Shown: piece by piece, positions 1 through 12,447 of the stretch
Numbering within the stretch: position 1 is the stretch's first letter
Layout of the letters: every line of letters begins with the position of its first letter
Assembly: GCF_958298935.1 (NCBI RefSeq)
Contig: NC_084927.1
Coordinates: forward strand, 38,320,501 to 38,384,500
Source of the DNA: Phragmites australis
Lineage: Eukaryota; Streptophyta; Magnoliopsida; Poales; Poaceae
Direction: 5' to 3'
Length of the DNA stretch: 64,000 bases
Notes under the pieces: generated by a model
Database searches by the model: none
Seen by the model: the letters and a program-made list of their open reading frames with translations, nothing else
Told to the model about the DNA's origin: nothing
Position numbers and translations under genes: made by a program

Positions 1-20
1 GAAATGCGTCTATTACAATA

Positions 21-110
21 AGCTGGAACAACTTTTAATGCGTCCGATCGGACGTATTACAGGTTGTTTCAGCTGACGATCGGATGTATTTCAGGTTATT
101 CCAGCTTATC
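21..110. repeat. Imperfect hairpin with a third repeat unit
   Basis: Positions 21-47 pair with 48-74 as an imperfect inverted repeat: AGCTGGAACAAC on the left, GTTGTTTCAGCT on the right, around a centre reading CGTCCGATCGGACG. A third copy of the right half follows at 75-107. It could be the end of a MITE or foldback element that starts outside the window. No target-site duplication can be tested because the left side is cut. Confidence 0.6.
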
Positions 111-2057
111 GTAAATGCTTGTGGGAACAAAATTATTGTAAATGCTCACAGGAGCAAATTTGTGAGGGATCAGAGTACACGTACGTATGCTTATGTTAAT
201 ACGTGCTAGATAGGTAGAGATACTCACTCGATCAGCTGTATCTGCATGCTTATGTACAACTTGCTATGTGCAGCTCTAGTTACTCACCAGTACACGCAGC
301 AGGTAGCTTGCATCCATAGTATGGTTTTGGAGCTATTACTCGTAGGTGCCAGCACCACAGCACAAACACTGCGCTGGTAGATAGCTGCTTAATGCTAAAT
401 GGCTAGGTTCAGTTGCTGGTGTTCGATTGGCTGCGTGCTTCTGTGATTGGTAGCATGAATGGTCAGATTTTGTGACGGTGATGATTGGGCACACGCGGGA
501 GCCGCCCCCGTACTGTGCAACGTAGTCGGACCCATCGATCGCTAGAGCGAGCGGGGACTTTTTCATATTCAAACGTGCAATCTTAGCAAGGGTCGGATCT
601 ATTTGAGGTGGAATAGAAACTATAGAGGAGAAAAATCAGCGACAAAAACTCATATAGCAATGGCTGACGCCTGTCCTCGATCGCAGCTGCAAGCATATGA
701 AACGCCTTGGAGTCGTGGTTCCGCGGAATGTAGAAAACTAAACTATTTGGATGGAAGAAAACATGAAATAGGCAAACGGCCAAATAGCCTAGACATACAT
801 GCAAGTCACTTGATCTTTTATAGACTGAAAGAACCAGACCATGTACATCTTGCTATACGGACTGTTAGGTTTACTGCTATTTTGGATTTAGTTCTATTTG
901 TTATCATGTAAGTTATTAGACATATATATTATACACAAATATATGAAGAGAGAACCTTTATTTTGGAGACCCAGGGCGTCCTCCTGGCTTGACTCGCTCA
1001 GGCCCGGCCCTGCATTAACCGTAGCCAAGCTTTCATTTGGTTCATTTGACCGTTTGCATGCAAGGGTCATGTGATATACCATTTTGATCGCTTGACTTTG
1101 CAGACGGGCAAAGTCAAGCTTGCTGCTAGAAGCACCGGGTGGTTACAAGTGGTCGTCAGAGCTAGAAATTTTCTGATAGGGTCCCAACACATCTAAGATG
1201 AGAATGTTTAACCCATGAAGAGGCGCAAATGTCGCATACACTAACCTTGTATGTAGGACAAGCACATCACGTACTGTTAACTAAGTATAATGCACGTGTG
1301 TTACAACGGAATTCATATTTTATATAAAATAGTTCTATGATATGCACAAAATAATTATGTTTCGGATACATTACATACCAAGCATATGAATTTGCAACAA
1401 TAAAATATATAAAATATTCTAATATTTTATCAAACTCATAAGTGATATTACTTTCTATAAAAAAATAGCTTCACGTAAAAGAGTATCATCATAAGCTATT
1501 GTACGTGTGCTTGTTAGACATGTAGAGTTACATTACCTAATAATTGCACACATGTTTTAATTAATCCTAACAGTGCGCAGTTTTTAGGTCTATTGATGTG
1601 AAGCCACTGTGACTGTTGGTGAATGGACGAATTGGCATCGTTTTGCATTGGCTAGCATGCATTTGGTGTTGTATGCACTTGTTTGCTCTTTTTTTTTTAT
1701 TTTTTTAATGAAAAAGCTAGTCCTCTCTTGATTGGAACGGTATAGCAGGCAACAAGATCCAACCAACGTTAAGGAACCTTGACGTCTTGGATGTTGAAAA
1801 CTGACTACGGACCGGGGCTTGATTAAACTGGAGGGGAAAGCCCATGCTGAATATAATATATTAATAACAAGGAAACAGTTTTTACATATGTGAAAAAAGG
1901 CATGACAGAATATGAGAAAACAGAAGGGAAAAAAATGTCATTGAAGGAGATTCTAGCCGGTCACAAAATGCAGGTAGGTGACTTGGCTCCGCACGACGGA
2001 TAGGGAGGCTTATAATTTGTTGATGATGTGGCTCAATGGGATTGCTTTGTTCATAGT

Positions 2058-2097
<40 letters not shown>

Positions 2098-3218
2098 GTT
2101 TTGGTAAACTTTCGGAATTCAGTTGAACCCCCGTGAAACTAGCTACGTCCTTAGATCCAGATATGTCTTTGACGGTTTAATATTTACAGGAAAAAGAAGT
2201 ATTGTTTGATTTCATCGTTGATGTTATAAAAATTTAACTGTGCAAGAAATCAACTAGTTTATGTTTTCTTTATTAAATTGTAGCACGTACAACACAAAAC
2301 GGAAAAACACGGTCCCTAAAAGCATTTGCATGGGGAAATAGCTGGTTTATTGATGATTAAATGAAACCATCTCTTCATTATTGTAAAAGAAAAGGCAAAC
2401 AAATTAATTCAAGGATGCAAAAATGTCACAGCACTTTATCTAGATTAATTTATTGATTCAAATATAATGAAAAGGTACAGTTCTGCAGGAAACAAGCGAG
2501 TTTAATCAAAGTTTGGCATGCATATACTATCAACAAAAAAAGGTTAATTTAGTCCGTATAAGAGAAGATAATCGGAAACGCTCTTACCGTGTAAATAAAA
2601 AAGGAGAGGAGCAATAGACGGAATGCCAAGGACTTGAAAGGTACAAAATCAAGAAATGAAGAAAAATTACTCATTTGACGGCCTCTAAACAAAAAGATAA
2701 ATACAGAATATACAGATTAAACTATCAATTGAGTCTTTAAGAAAACAGAGCTGCTGCCTGTTTGTCTACTGATATGTTTTCTGCTGTTATTATTCATATT
2801 CTACACCATCTGATGCATTCTGTCTGCATTTTTTGTTCAAAGACATGACTACTTATGTTTCAAAGCCTAGTTATTGCTCTATGATGCTGATCATATGGTA
2901 AAAAAAAATTTGAGCGAAAGCATGAAAAATTGTATTCATTTGTTATGCAGATAGTCTTAAGAAAGTAAACAGGATCCCGAAGCTATCACAAATTCATAAT
3001 TGATTAACATTGTTCTATTGTCTTGCCATCACCAATAACAACTAGTAAGGCCGCCACCACATCACCAAGTAATATTCACAACTGATTAACAATGTTCTGT
3101 TGTACTTATAATCTGAACATTGATCGATCTGTCATCATACATATAATCTACCAAACTCTTTTGAAAAAAAAAGAACTCAATCTATTCTAGCCCTAATACA
3201 GTAATCTTGATATATATT
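111..3218. other. Gene-free AT-rich intergenic DNA
   Basis: I see no exon with coding character, no RNA gene and no complete transposon here. Open frames of 60-100 codons at 336-1082 run in several frames and show no domain. The stretch holds homopolymer runs, the GA microsatellite at 2061-2093, and a short GC-rich phrase near 970-1010 that resembles the ends of common grass DNA transposons but has no partner end. Confidence 0.5.
2061..2093. repeat. (GA)n microsatellite
   Basis: Uninterrupted GA dinucleotide repeat of about 16 units in non-coding DNA. Confidence 0.95.
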
Positions 3219-3224
3219 TTAGCT

Positions 3225-3905
3225 TACTCGTATGAAGGCGCGCAACAAGAGTTTTGGACAAGTACAAATACTTGTAATCGTTTCATCGATCGTTCTTGTA
3301 TTGCTTGGGCGATAACAATTAAAATGTAAACCGCAGAAGATAAATTTAGACGACTGATGAAGAGATAAATAGCTGAGATCTGATGACATCCAATCTAGAT
3401 TACAATACAGAAACATAGCACGATGGTAGAGAAGTAACAGGGCTAAACATTCCAGTCTTAATCGTTCGGTTAGCTAGCACCCTGAAATATTAAGCAAGCC
3501 ACTTTCGTTTCCTGGTACTTGCTGGCGCCGGCAGCGTGACCTGAAAATATATTTAGCCGTACTTCATGAGGATCTTACTGTATAAATATATTGCATACAG
3601 AGAGGGGGGGGGGGGGGCAAGGATAGTTCTGGACAAGTACAAACTGCAAATAAATCTTTTTCATTCTTTGTATTGGGCGATAACAGTTGAAATTTAAACC
3701 GCAGAAAATGAATTCCTAAGCAGTAAGCAGCAACATAAGAGATAAATATAGCTGAGATCTGATGATATCCGATCTAGCTTGCAACACAGAAGCATCATAC
3801 GATGGTACAGAAGTAAAGGGCTAATTATATCAAGGCATCCAGAAATACTAAGCAAGCCGCGCTTCGTTCCTGCTACTTGCTGGCGCCGGCAGCGGGACGA
3901 GAAGC
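3225..3905 (-). repeat. Partial tandem duplication of the 3' end of the 3.9-kb gene
   Basis: Positions 3225-3545 repeat 3625-3905 in direct orientation. Shared landmarks are the phrase TTGGGCGATAACA, the run AGCTGAGATCTGATGA and the terminal CTTGCTGGCGCCGGCAGCG. The right copy is the 3' UTR plus the last codons of the gene at 3873-4351. The left copy is a decayed extra 3' end downstream of it on the minus strand. A G tract at 3602-3617 lies between the copies. Confidence 0.75.
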
Positions 3906-4351
3906 GCCACTGCCGGCGTTGCCTTCACCGCCGTTATCACTCCCCTGGATCTGCTGCTCGTTCTTCTGGAGTTCACCATAGTTTCTCTCTCGCTTGGTGC
4001 GGATCCTCTCGATCTCGTCCAGCAACTCAGAACAAGAAGAGCCCTTTGACATCGTGTTGCTGACGATGTCTTCCAGCAACCCAGAACTAGAAGAGGCGTC
4101 GTTTGGCTTCGATAGCATGTCGTTTAACTGGAGCTCCAGCTTGGCGATCTTAGCGTCTAGAACCCTAAGCTGCAGAGATGTACATAAAGTTGTAATAACA
4201 ACCATCCGCGCCCACATATCAAACAAAAAAAATCATGAGTTCGTACATGACGTATGATGCAACGATTGTAAACTTGAAGATGGAGTTCCTGAGCAGCCGA
4301 TAGGCCCTCACCGCCGGCGGCCGGAAGTTTGTTCTCGTGAGGCGCGGCCAT
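3873..4351 (-). CDS. Small two-exon gene, unknown protein with helical segment
   Basis: Inferred 124-residue protein from exon 1 (4351-4274, 26 codons) and exon 2 (4169-3873, 98 codons plus stop). The 104-bp intron has GT-AG ends and joins in phase 0. The start is the first ATG downstream of a TATA box and a plausible leader. Residues 27-48 (LRVLDAKIAKLELQLNDML) form an amphipathic, coiled-coil-like segment. A second charged helix lies near residues 75-98 (ELLDEIERIRTKRERNYGEL). The C-terminus is low-complexity Gly/Ser/Ala. I do not recognise a family. Intron position and the sequence just after it resemble the small genes at 17.5, 31.5 and 36.5 kb. The donor (GTTTAC) is weak, so the exon 1 end is less certain than exon 2. 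Its 3' end is partly duplicated downstream. Confidence 0.6.
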
Positions 4352-4474
4352 GGCTTCTAGCTTGGCTTATGGTCGCCTTGTGGCTAGCTATGCTTACTAC
4401 GTACTAACGTTGCTGCTGTGTAGCAATCGAGACTCGAGAGCGACTGTTGAGCGAATAGGTTAGGGGATGATGGG

Positions 4475-4483
4475 GTTTATATA
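4475..4483 (-). promoter_or_regulatory. TATA box of the 3.9-kb gene
   Basis: On the minus strand this reads TATATAAAC in a GC-rich setting, about 125 bases upstream of the ATG at 4351. This spacing suits a plant core promoter with a leader of roughly 90 bases. Confidence 0.6.
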
Positions 4484-4554
4484 GCCCGAGCGAGGAGGAG
4501 GGAATCGAATAGGCGTCTCTAGTTTTTCCTCTCTGCTGGTGCCTTGCAGGCAGG

Positions 4555-4655
4555 CAGCCTTGCAATGCTATCCTGGACGCCTGTCTGAATGGTAAGCATT
4601 GACTCCCTTTTAGCTGTCGCTGCTCTGCACATATATAATTAAATAAGCATGTACA
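4555..4655 (-). repeat. Short copy of the S1 segment end
   Basis: About 100 bases matching sequence near 12070-12170, 28380-28480 and (inverted) 18040-18130. The shared core reads AAGCATTGACTCCCTT, followed by a TGCTCTGCACATA-like phrase. Here it lies just upstream of the promoter of the small gene, so the recurrent S segment may derive in part from this gene's upstream DNA, or may have inserted beside it. Confidence 0.6.
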
Positions 4656-5516
4656 ACTATTTGCAGTGTATTCTGTACAACTGTATTTTGACGCAGGTTA
4701 TGCACCACATTCATACGTATGGCTTTGCATGCATAATGCAAGCATATATTCGTAACATGCATATACATATCATATGTATAAAATAATAAAAGGGGAATAA
4801 AGGAAAAGAAACAGAAAAGAAGAAAAGAAAGGGAGAAGTAGGCTGCCTTTCGGCCCATTCTCAGCTGCCCTCCCCTCTCTGGCCGAGACTACAGTGTATT
4901 CTCCAACCACGCGGCCTAATGCCGTCGCTGTGGAGACGCTCAGGTTGGCATGAATGCCGTGGCCATCGAGGTACTCCACTGGTATGCGCGGCTTGTGTGC
5001 GGGTGTGCTTCCAGCGACTCCCCCCCGTCGGGTCTCCGGTTGGCTTTGTTGTCTGGTCGATGGCGATGAGGTGCTGCTGGTTCTTTGAGGTGGTAATCGG
5101 TTACGCTATTGCCGGGCAATATTGGATTCTTGATGTCAGGGCAGTTCTGAGTGTTTGTAGCTTTGCTCTGATTGATCATATGTTGCCCCTGTGTTATCAG
5201 GTACAAGTTGGTCGGTTGATGATTATGCGGGCAGTTAGCATATGCAGTATATGTGCTCCTCCCTTTGTTGCCGGCTGATATACTGTTATCGTTATGCTGT
5301 TGTCGGCTTTGGGCTACTTATACTGTCACTCTGGGGGATGATCTGCAGTCTTACTTCCCTGTTATCTGCGGATGGTGGTGGATGAACTATGTGATTATAC
5401 TGTGGCTTGTGACTTGAGCTTGCCCTGATACTGATGCTTGCCAATTGGCAGGATGTTTATGACCTTTGTGGCTTGCTGTCTGTCGCTTACCCCCTGGTGC
5501 TTTTGAGATCACCATG
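4656..5516. other. Unassigned sequence left of the hAT-like element
   Basis: Open frames occur on both strands (for example 4919-5278 plus) but none shows a domain, a codon-use pattern or splice signals that I can support. The sequence resumes on the far side of the hAT-like element at 6587-6743, so 4850-6743 was one block before the insertion. Confidence 0.4.
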
Positions 5517-6586
5517 TAGGGATGATAACGGGTCGGGTTGGGTGCGAGCAAAGCAGAATCATGCCCAACCCGCGACCTGATTCGGGTTACTTGACCCGTG
5601 CCTGCGAAGGGTGACAGGCACAATATTGTATCCATGCCTGTGCCCATCGGGTACCCGAAACCGACGGGTCCCACGGGGACCAGGGTTGATGGCTGGCGAG
5701 AGGGGAGTCAGGGACGGCACTCAGGTACGAGGTCGGAGCGGTCGGGGACAATGCTCGAGGACGGGGCCGGTCGGGGCGGCGCTCGGGGATAGGGGCGGTG
5801 CTTGGGGAAGAGGGCGGCTGAGGGCAGCGACGCGGATCTGGCACCCGGAGCTAGCGGCGTGTGGGCTAGAGGCTAATGGTGAGCGGAGCTAGCAGAGGGC
5901 GAGAGGCCTACGATGGGGGAGTGAGGGAGGAAGCTAGTGGCGCACGGGAGGATCTAACCGAGCCAGGGCGACGAGCTTGGGTGACGGTTTTGATTGGGCA
6001 GACGACAGCAGGTGTGGAGCGGGCGCGACCGAGGGCAGCGCTCGATGATGGGGCCGAGGGCGGCGCTCGATGATGATGGCCTGGAGGCGGGGCTCTGGTA
6101 CGGCGGTGGCGCTTGGGGACGGCGGCCTGGAGGTGGTGCTCGGGTACGACGATGGCTAGGGGCGACGCTTGGGGAGGGGTCCGGTCGGGGGCACTAGAGG
6201 AAGGGGCTAGTCGACGGCAGAGACGGTGATGACGACCACGACCTCCTCGGTGGTGGAGACGGCGGCCTCGGCCTCCATGGTGATAGGCTGACGATGGTGT
6301 AAGAGGAGAGAATGAGAGGTTGAAGAACGGGAAGAGTAGGGGTCCTCATGGACTAGTCCGAAGGAAAGCAAAGCTCGGGTTAGACTTGTCGGCTGGGCTA
6401 GGGAGTTTTGGGCCAACAATGCTTAACGGGTATACCCGTGGGTAGATTATAAAACCCGTGCCCAACCCACTACTTCGCAGGTACCTAACACGCTATGCCC
6501 ATGGGTAACAATTCAAACCCATGCCCTCGCCTGTCGGGCACACTACCCATAGGTACCCGCACCCACGGGTAGAATTGCCATCCCTA
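5517..6586. mobile_element. Non-autonomous hAT-like (Ac/Ds-type) element
   Basis: Ends read TAGGGATGATAACGGGT at the left and, on the opposite strand, TAGGGATGGCAATTCTACCC at the right. They share the TAGGGATG start typical of Ac/Ds-like ends. Flanks are near-duplicates: CACCATG on the left and CACCCTG on the right (6 of 7 bases). The subterminal parts repeat GGGTACC and CCCGTGGG phrases on both sides. The interior (5690-6190) is GC-rich with degenerate repeats built on GCGGCGCTCGGGG. No transposase is present. The open frames across it follow from base composition. Confidence 0.7.
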
Positions 6587-6743
6587 CACCCTGCCTGTGT
6601 GGCTTAATGCCTTTGTGGCTCGTTGCTTGTTTCCTCGGATGACCGATGACATACATACTGAGGTCTTAGAGGGGATTTGTGAGCTAAGCACGACGCTGGG
6701 CTCCTGGTCGTGGCCTAGATGCTGCACCGGTTGAAGCTACAAT

Positions 6744-7253
6744 GGCATAAAAAACCAACACAAAACCTGGTATAACACATCGATGCAAAGGTCACTTGAA
6801 CATCCCACCTATCAACACCAGCACACATAAGAACGCTCCTAAGACACACGATGGCACCAAAAGCACTTACCAACCCAAACAAAGGAGAATAACCACAATC
6901 AAGCTTGAGGAAAGGTCCTTTAAGTCCTCCACACACTTGTCAATAACTTCTTCATCTATTACCTCTCATCAACATTCTACCTTGTGCTCTTTCCTCCCCA
7001 ATAGGTCATTGACTTTTCACCATGGCTAGGCGAGCACTTGTTCTTGGAGTAGATCCATGGACTAAACTTAATGCCTTTGTAGACTTTCTTCCCTAGTTCC
7101 TCATTCATGCTTCTCTACCTTGATGTTTCCATTCACTTAGGGTGCGTTTGGTTGCCCCAATGACCCTAGCTTGGCTCGAGGTTACCTCAAATAGATGTTA
7201 CAGTCACATTATTTGTTGTATATCTCAAGTTCTCAATCTGCCAAATTGAATTG
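6744..7253 (+). repeat. S2 segment, left copy
   Basis: Matches 28735-29254 along its whole length in the same orientation, starting at an ACACAAAACCTGG-like phrase. It ends at AATTG (7249-7253), exactly where a gypsy LTR begins. At 29250-29254 the same AATTG continues without interruption into S3. Confidence 0.75.
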
Positions 7254-7796
7254 TGACGTTAGGTAGTATAAAACTATCATATATCAGTATCTTATATGTA
7301 TCTAGATCCTCTAGGATTTCATGTATTCTCAAAGCATACGTCCGTGCCCTGGAAAAAAAAAATCTCTAGATGTATGGAAACTGTCCGCCGGTACCAAGGT
7401 ATCTCACATATATGGAAATTTATCTCTAAGGATAATTGAATCCTACTCGGGATGGTGTCCAAGAGCCACACGACGGCCTTTATATATATATATATATACA
7501 GAGCCAGGGGGGCCTTCAGAGGACAAGTCCAACAAACAAGCCCAAAGCCTACAAGAGCCTCAAGCCCTTGAGCCTTCTATACACACGATCTATATCGACA
7601 TCTCGCTGAGACTACACGCAAGGAGCACTCAACTATGTTTAGATCCACCTAGACTAGCCATGACCCCCTTATTATATTGTCTCGAAGATCAATACAAGAC
7701 AACAGGACGTAGGGCGTGGCGTGTGATTAGGCTACAGGGAGTATCCCCTACATCCCTCACGTATTTGTAAGATTGAAGGCTCATAAATCATTGACA
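7254..7796 (+). mobile_element. 5' LTR of a gypsy-type retrotransposon
   Basis: The 543-bp LTR begins TGACGTTAGG and ends CATTGACA, giving the TG...CA ends expected of LTRs. It is followed at once by ACTGGCGTCGTTTGTGGGA, a primer-binding-site-like phrase common in grass gypsy elements. The flanking AATTG at 7249-7253 is matched by AATTA at 13058-13062 after the 3' LTR remnant. The same LTR occurs on the minus strand at 22805-23347. A (TA)n run near 7478 lies inside the LTR. Confidence 0.8.
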
Positions 7797-8820
7797 ACTG
7801 GCGTCGTTTGTGGGAAATTTGACCAAAGATGCCGAATCCTTGTCACGCAACACGTCACTTACTCCATCCAAATTTGCACCAAGAACTGGCTTCTCGAACG
7901 AGGGGTTCTACGATAACTTTACCCCCTCAACTGACAAGTTCCCGATGATTGATCGGGTGGATATAGGCGATGACCTTACTGACGATGACTCCAGCAATGA
8001 GGTAATTTGTTTTATGGATCAATGTGCCAGAGAGTACGACATCGAGCTCGAATAGCCTGGTGACCAAGATGACTGCGCAAGCGACATTTGCCACAAGTGA
8101 GGATCTTCCCCCGCGGTTTCTGACAACATGGATTGTCAAAGTACCCACCTAGAAATCTCCTCTGATTACAAATGCATGATGGATTTTGACTCCTCTACTA
8201 GAGATTACCCCCGAGAAGTCTTCGCCATCGGAGATGGGGGCACCACTTCGTCCAATCATGATGATGATCCAAAAAAATACGCAAGACACCTGCTGCCCAG
8301 GCTCCGGGAAACAATAACCAGCCTCCGCAGATGACAATTACTTTAGTTCAAAACCCCAATGGGGTCTAGGATCTCACATCTCCCAACTCTCAATTGGGAA
8401 CCCAACATTTCAGATCTATGATAGCTCAAAGGCTCCTCCTTCTATAGGAGGCCCTCCGATGACCCCCATTACATATCTGACTACCCCTGAAGGCAAGGGT
8501 TGGCCCGACTTGATGAATGACATGTCCAAGGAAGCCTTGATTCAGGCCAAGAACTCTCATCATGTGGCATCCATGAATAGCTCTAATCGAGGGAAGTTCC
8601 ACGCTGATCCTTCTCGTGATGATTCAGATCCGGAGAGACATGATCCCTGAAACAAGACTACCCGGGAAGATAACCGAACTCTTCATCACCGCAGGACCTT
8701 GACATTTAGCAACCATCCCATCAATATCAATGATCTATGTGAAGTCATCGAGGAGCAGAGATGTTCGAGGCCCCCTGAGGAGCAGTCGATTTCTCCTCAA
8801 TGACCTATATAACTACTAGA
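7797..8820 (+). pseudogene. Gypsy-element leader and gag-region remnant
   Basis: Follows the LTR and primer-binding site. Open stretches at 7810-8055, 8128-8334 and 8459-8650 lie in different frames, separated by stops, as in a decayed gag leader. I do not see a zinc knuckle or protease motif, so the gag assignment rests on position. It ends at 8820, where a CACTA element starts. Confidence 0.5.
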
Positions 8821-11017
8821 CACTACAATGTTCCCAACAAAATTTTTCTTTCCCTAGTAGTCATTTTACAATATAAGGATAGTTAGTATCCCTACATTAT
8901 GATTCTCGATTCCTAGGGAAAGAAAGTTTCCCCTACTATCTTTTCCATTTTGTAGGGAATAATTTATAGGGAGGGCCCGAACTATGCCAGATCAATCCCA
9001 CGCTGGACCAAAAATTTTTTGCCTCCATTTCTTTCGCCTCCCCACCAAGATGGTGAAGCCGTGCACATAGAATATTTTCCAAGTCCTAGCTACCGCCATT
9101 CTCTTGATATTTTACCAAGTCCCAGTAGTGTTCCCCGTCCTCCTTTGTCAAAACAGTAGGTGCCTCCTCCTCTCTTCCCCCAATCACAACACCACGACCA
9201 CAGCGCTTGCCACCCCCAACCACTACCGCTCTTGCCGCCCCAGAAGATCGATGATCTCACTGCCCCCAACCACGACAGCTCTGAAACAAAGGGACCCCAA
9301 CCTCGAGCTCACTGCCACTAGCAAGATGGAGCCGTTGTTGCCTGTAGATCCCCCCTCCAGCTGCCGGATGGATCATCAGTGACGGAAATCCCTCCTAGCC
9401 TGCTTCACTCTGCCACCAGCGCTTCCTTTCAGTCCGGCCACCCTAAACCCTAGCTGAAATCCCTAGTTTCTGTGAATCCTAGGTGACAGAGGTTGGTATC
9501 TTCCTGTTCCAATTCTTTTTCCTTATTCGTTGGGCCAGATTAGGATGCGTAGTTATTTTGGAACATATTTTAGTTGATCTTGTGTTAGTTATTTAGTTGG
9601 AGGTGCAACTGGGAACAAATTAAGGAGGGATTGAGGAGGACATCGGGTGTTCAATACAGGAGACAAGGGAGATAAAGGGAGGAAATTCTACTTCATCTTG
9701 TCACTAAAGTAAGTATGCTCAGTCTCTCCTCCTTGATTCCCTTTTGTTCTTGAGTGCACATGTCATACAAATTGTGTATTACAATGAATTGTTTATTATG
9801 TGGTGCTCAGTTTACTAGTTATTGATATAGCTAGGGATTTGTATAGCTGCATTGTTTAGTAGCTGAGTTTCATTGTTTAATGACATTGCTGATTTAAAAA
9901 TGTTGCACGTGAGATACACATTAGATAGAACCTCGGTACTGCAATGCCGCCTTATGAACTCTTGTTAAAAATTGATAAGGTGTACAATATAAGTGTTTAA
10001 ACAAATCAACCATTTTCCAAAGGTGCTGGAACATTTCACATGCCTCATAGCTTTTGTTATTGCATACACCATCACACATTCTAAATTTCTAAGGTTTTTA
10101 ACAAGACTTAGCATCACATGGACATTAACATAACTATTTATTTCCAATTTATTTTAACAACAATAACCATCTCAGTAAAAGAACGTACTTGGATGTACAA
10201 TGGTTGGTGTGATCATGGTTCTCATTCTCAAGAGTGGATGCGCAACACATATGCTTTTTTGGATCATGCTTTTCAAGGTGTTCCAAATGCCGATTGATAT
10301 GGAGTAGTATGTCCTTGTTCAGAGTGCCACAACAAAATTAGAAGGAAGAAACATGTAATGAGTGTGCATATTTGTCAAAGAGGATTTATGCCTAGTTACA
10401 CTAGACGGACTGGACATGGTGAGCATTCTATTAGGTCATCCACGTTAGAAGATACATACAACACTGTTGATCCGTTAGATGACATACTGGAAAATTTTGG
10501 TGATGCAATGTATCCCGATATTGCAGAAGATGAACCAACACCAGATGCTAAGACATTTTATGACATGTTTTCTACTTTTCAAGAGCCACTCCATAATTTC
10601 ACTCAAGTTTCACGTTTTACAACAATAACTCGCTTGATGGGCATTAAGTCACAGCATAATCTTTCTGCTGAATGCATGGATAATTTGCTTATGTTGTTCG
10701 GTGATGTACTGCTTGATGGCCACAAAATGCCAGCTAACCTGTATGAATATCAGTGTCTGCTACGTGATCTAAAAATGCCATATGTGAAAAGATAGATGTT
10801 TGCATAAAAAATTGCATGATATATTACAAAGAGAATGAGCACAAAGAAAAATGTGATTTTTATGAAGAAAGCCAGTATGTTGCTGTTGAATCTGAATTCC
10901 TAGAATGGAAACCAGTACCTAGGAAAGTTTTGTGTTATCTCCCAGTCATACCAAGGTTGCAGCGGATGTACATGGAACCGAAGACTGCAAAGCACATGCA
11001 CTTGAAGCTTGGGTCTA
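8821..11017 (+). mobile_element. CACTA (En/Spm) transposon, right end missing
   Basis: The left end is CACTACAATG at 8821, followed by subterminal repeats based on CCCTAGTAG and CCTAGGGAAAG over 8821-8960. A TNP2-type transposase remnant lies at its right side. No matching CATTGTAGTG end is found, and the sequence changes abruptly to the S1 segment near 11018. The element is therefore truncated. It sits inside the gypsy element that starts at 7254. Confidence 0.75.
10172..11010 (+). pseudogene. TNP2-like CACTA transposase, broken 5' part
   Basis: The translated frame starts with the transposase-associated zinc-binding domain: WMYNGW, then CPCSECHNK, then RGFMPSYTRRTGHGE. The start of the TNP2 core follows: LMGIKSQHNLSAECMDNLL, CLLRDLKMPY, then after a frame change VCIKNCMIYYKENEHKEKC and PRLQRMYMEPKTAKHM. 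Breaks: an in-frame TGA at 10295-10297 and a frameshift near 10790. The protein stops before the catalytic RNase H-like core, which the truncation near 11018 removes. In autonomous elements this protein binds the CACTA ends and cuts and pastes the element. This copy cannot. Confidence 0.85.
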
Positions 11018-12447
11018 TACTTTTCCCCCTAAAATTTCCCCTTGATGGCTAATGTTTGCGGCTCTCTGTTTCCGCAGATCTTATGCTTCAGTTTGATTGG
11101 CTTTATTGGTTAGTGAAGAGCCCTGGTTCTTATGCTCCGGCAACAAGCCCCTCTGATTACAAATCCATCTTTTGCTTGGAGCAAAGCAGGTGATGTATGT
11201 AGCTATTGAGGTTGTTTGCAATGTTGTGGAATTTTTGCTTCAAAGACAATCATCTGCCTATTGAGCTCCTTCCTGCTGTTGCCTTTAGTTTTTTGTTTAA
11301 CTATTGAGCTCCTCATATCATGTTTAATCTTCGATAGTTAGCATTGTTATTGGCTATTGAATCAATGTCTTTTCCATTGCAGCCGCTGTCAACATATATG
11401 TGATCTCACCACCTTACGTTTGATATTTGCAGTGTGATCCATAATGTGGGATTTATTCTCCTGCGCCCTAAAGATTTTTCTACCAGTGAACTTATGTAGA
11501 AATTTTGTTGAACTATTGATTCTTTCCATGGAAACATCTAACCTGATCTTCCAGTAGTAACACTGATGTTATTTTTTTAAGACAAGTGTCAATACTAGCT
11601 CTTTTTTATAATGTGTATTGGCTTGAGTTGTTCAACGTGGAATTATGTTATAGGAGGAAGTTGTTTTGCTGTTCTATTGAAATAATGTATAATTTCGTGT
11701 TATAGGAGGATTTATTTTCCACTTCTAGTGTAACAGACAATGAGACAAACTCACGGCCGAAGATTATTTCATGCTTAGTGGATATGGTATTCCTATTCTT
11801 ACCGATGTTTGTATTCATAATGTTTGCATTGCATGAATGTACAACAAGGAATGAATAACATCTTGTGCAAAGCTTTTCGATAAAACATGGGTGTGTCTGA
11901 AAAACAATGAGAATACGAATTATTTTGTGTAGAACATGATTTATGTATCTCCCTAGAACATGAATTTGTATGCTCAGTGCATGGTGTGTCTAAAACACAA
12001 TTGTTTTGTGTAGAATATAGAATTATTTCATGTAAAATAAGGGTTCCAAAGGGAAACAATATAGAGCGTTGCAATGCTCTCCTGGACGCCTATCTGCAAT
12101 GGGAAGCATTGACTCCCTTGTAGATGTTGCTCCTCTGCATATAATTAAGCATGTACGACTAAAATGTAAATGTGTCGCATTATTTGTTGTGTATTTCAAA
12201 TCTTAATCCAGATACTGAACATTAACAATTGTCGAGTTTTTTTGGATTAAAAAAAAAACTACCCCATCCATGAGTATATGTCAATCGACCGTTACTTATG
12301 TGACACTAGTGTTTCTTTCATGATTCTTTTTTCTTTCTTTTTATGCAGAGAAGTTCTACCATCCATTTGAAGGAGAAGAGAATGCATCGGCCCTAACGAT
12401 GAAAAAACCCACAAAGGGAATAAAAAACTAACACAAAACCTGATCAT
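11018..12447 (+). repeat. S1 segment, left copy
   Basis: About 1.43 kb that recurs at 27340-28735 (same strand) and 19180-17755 (inverted). Landmarks in all three are GTTTGCGGCTCTCTGTTTCC near the start, TTGAATCAATGTCTTT... in the middle, and AAGCATTGACTCCCTTGTAG near the end. It has splice-like TTGCAG junctions but no frame with a recognisable domain. Here it is joined on the left to the broken CACTA transposase and on the right to gypsy internal sequence. Confidence 0.8.

Noticed and set aside
5587..6197. Frames of 65-93 codons on both strands
   Set aside because: Inside the GC-rich repeat part of the hAT-like element; composition artefacts.
7810..8055. 81-codon frame as a host gene
   Set aside because: It follows the primer-binding site of a gypsy element; position favours gag leader, not a host gene.
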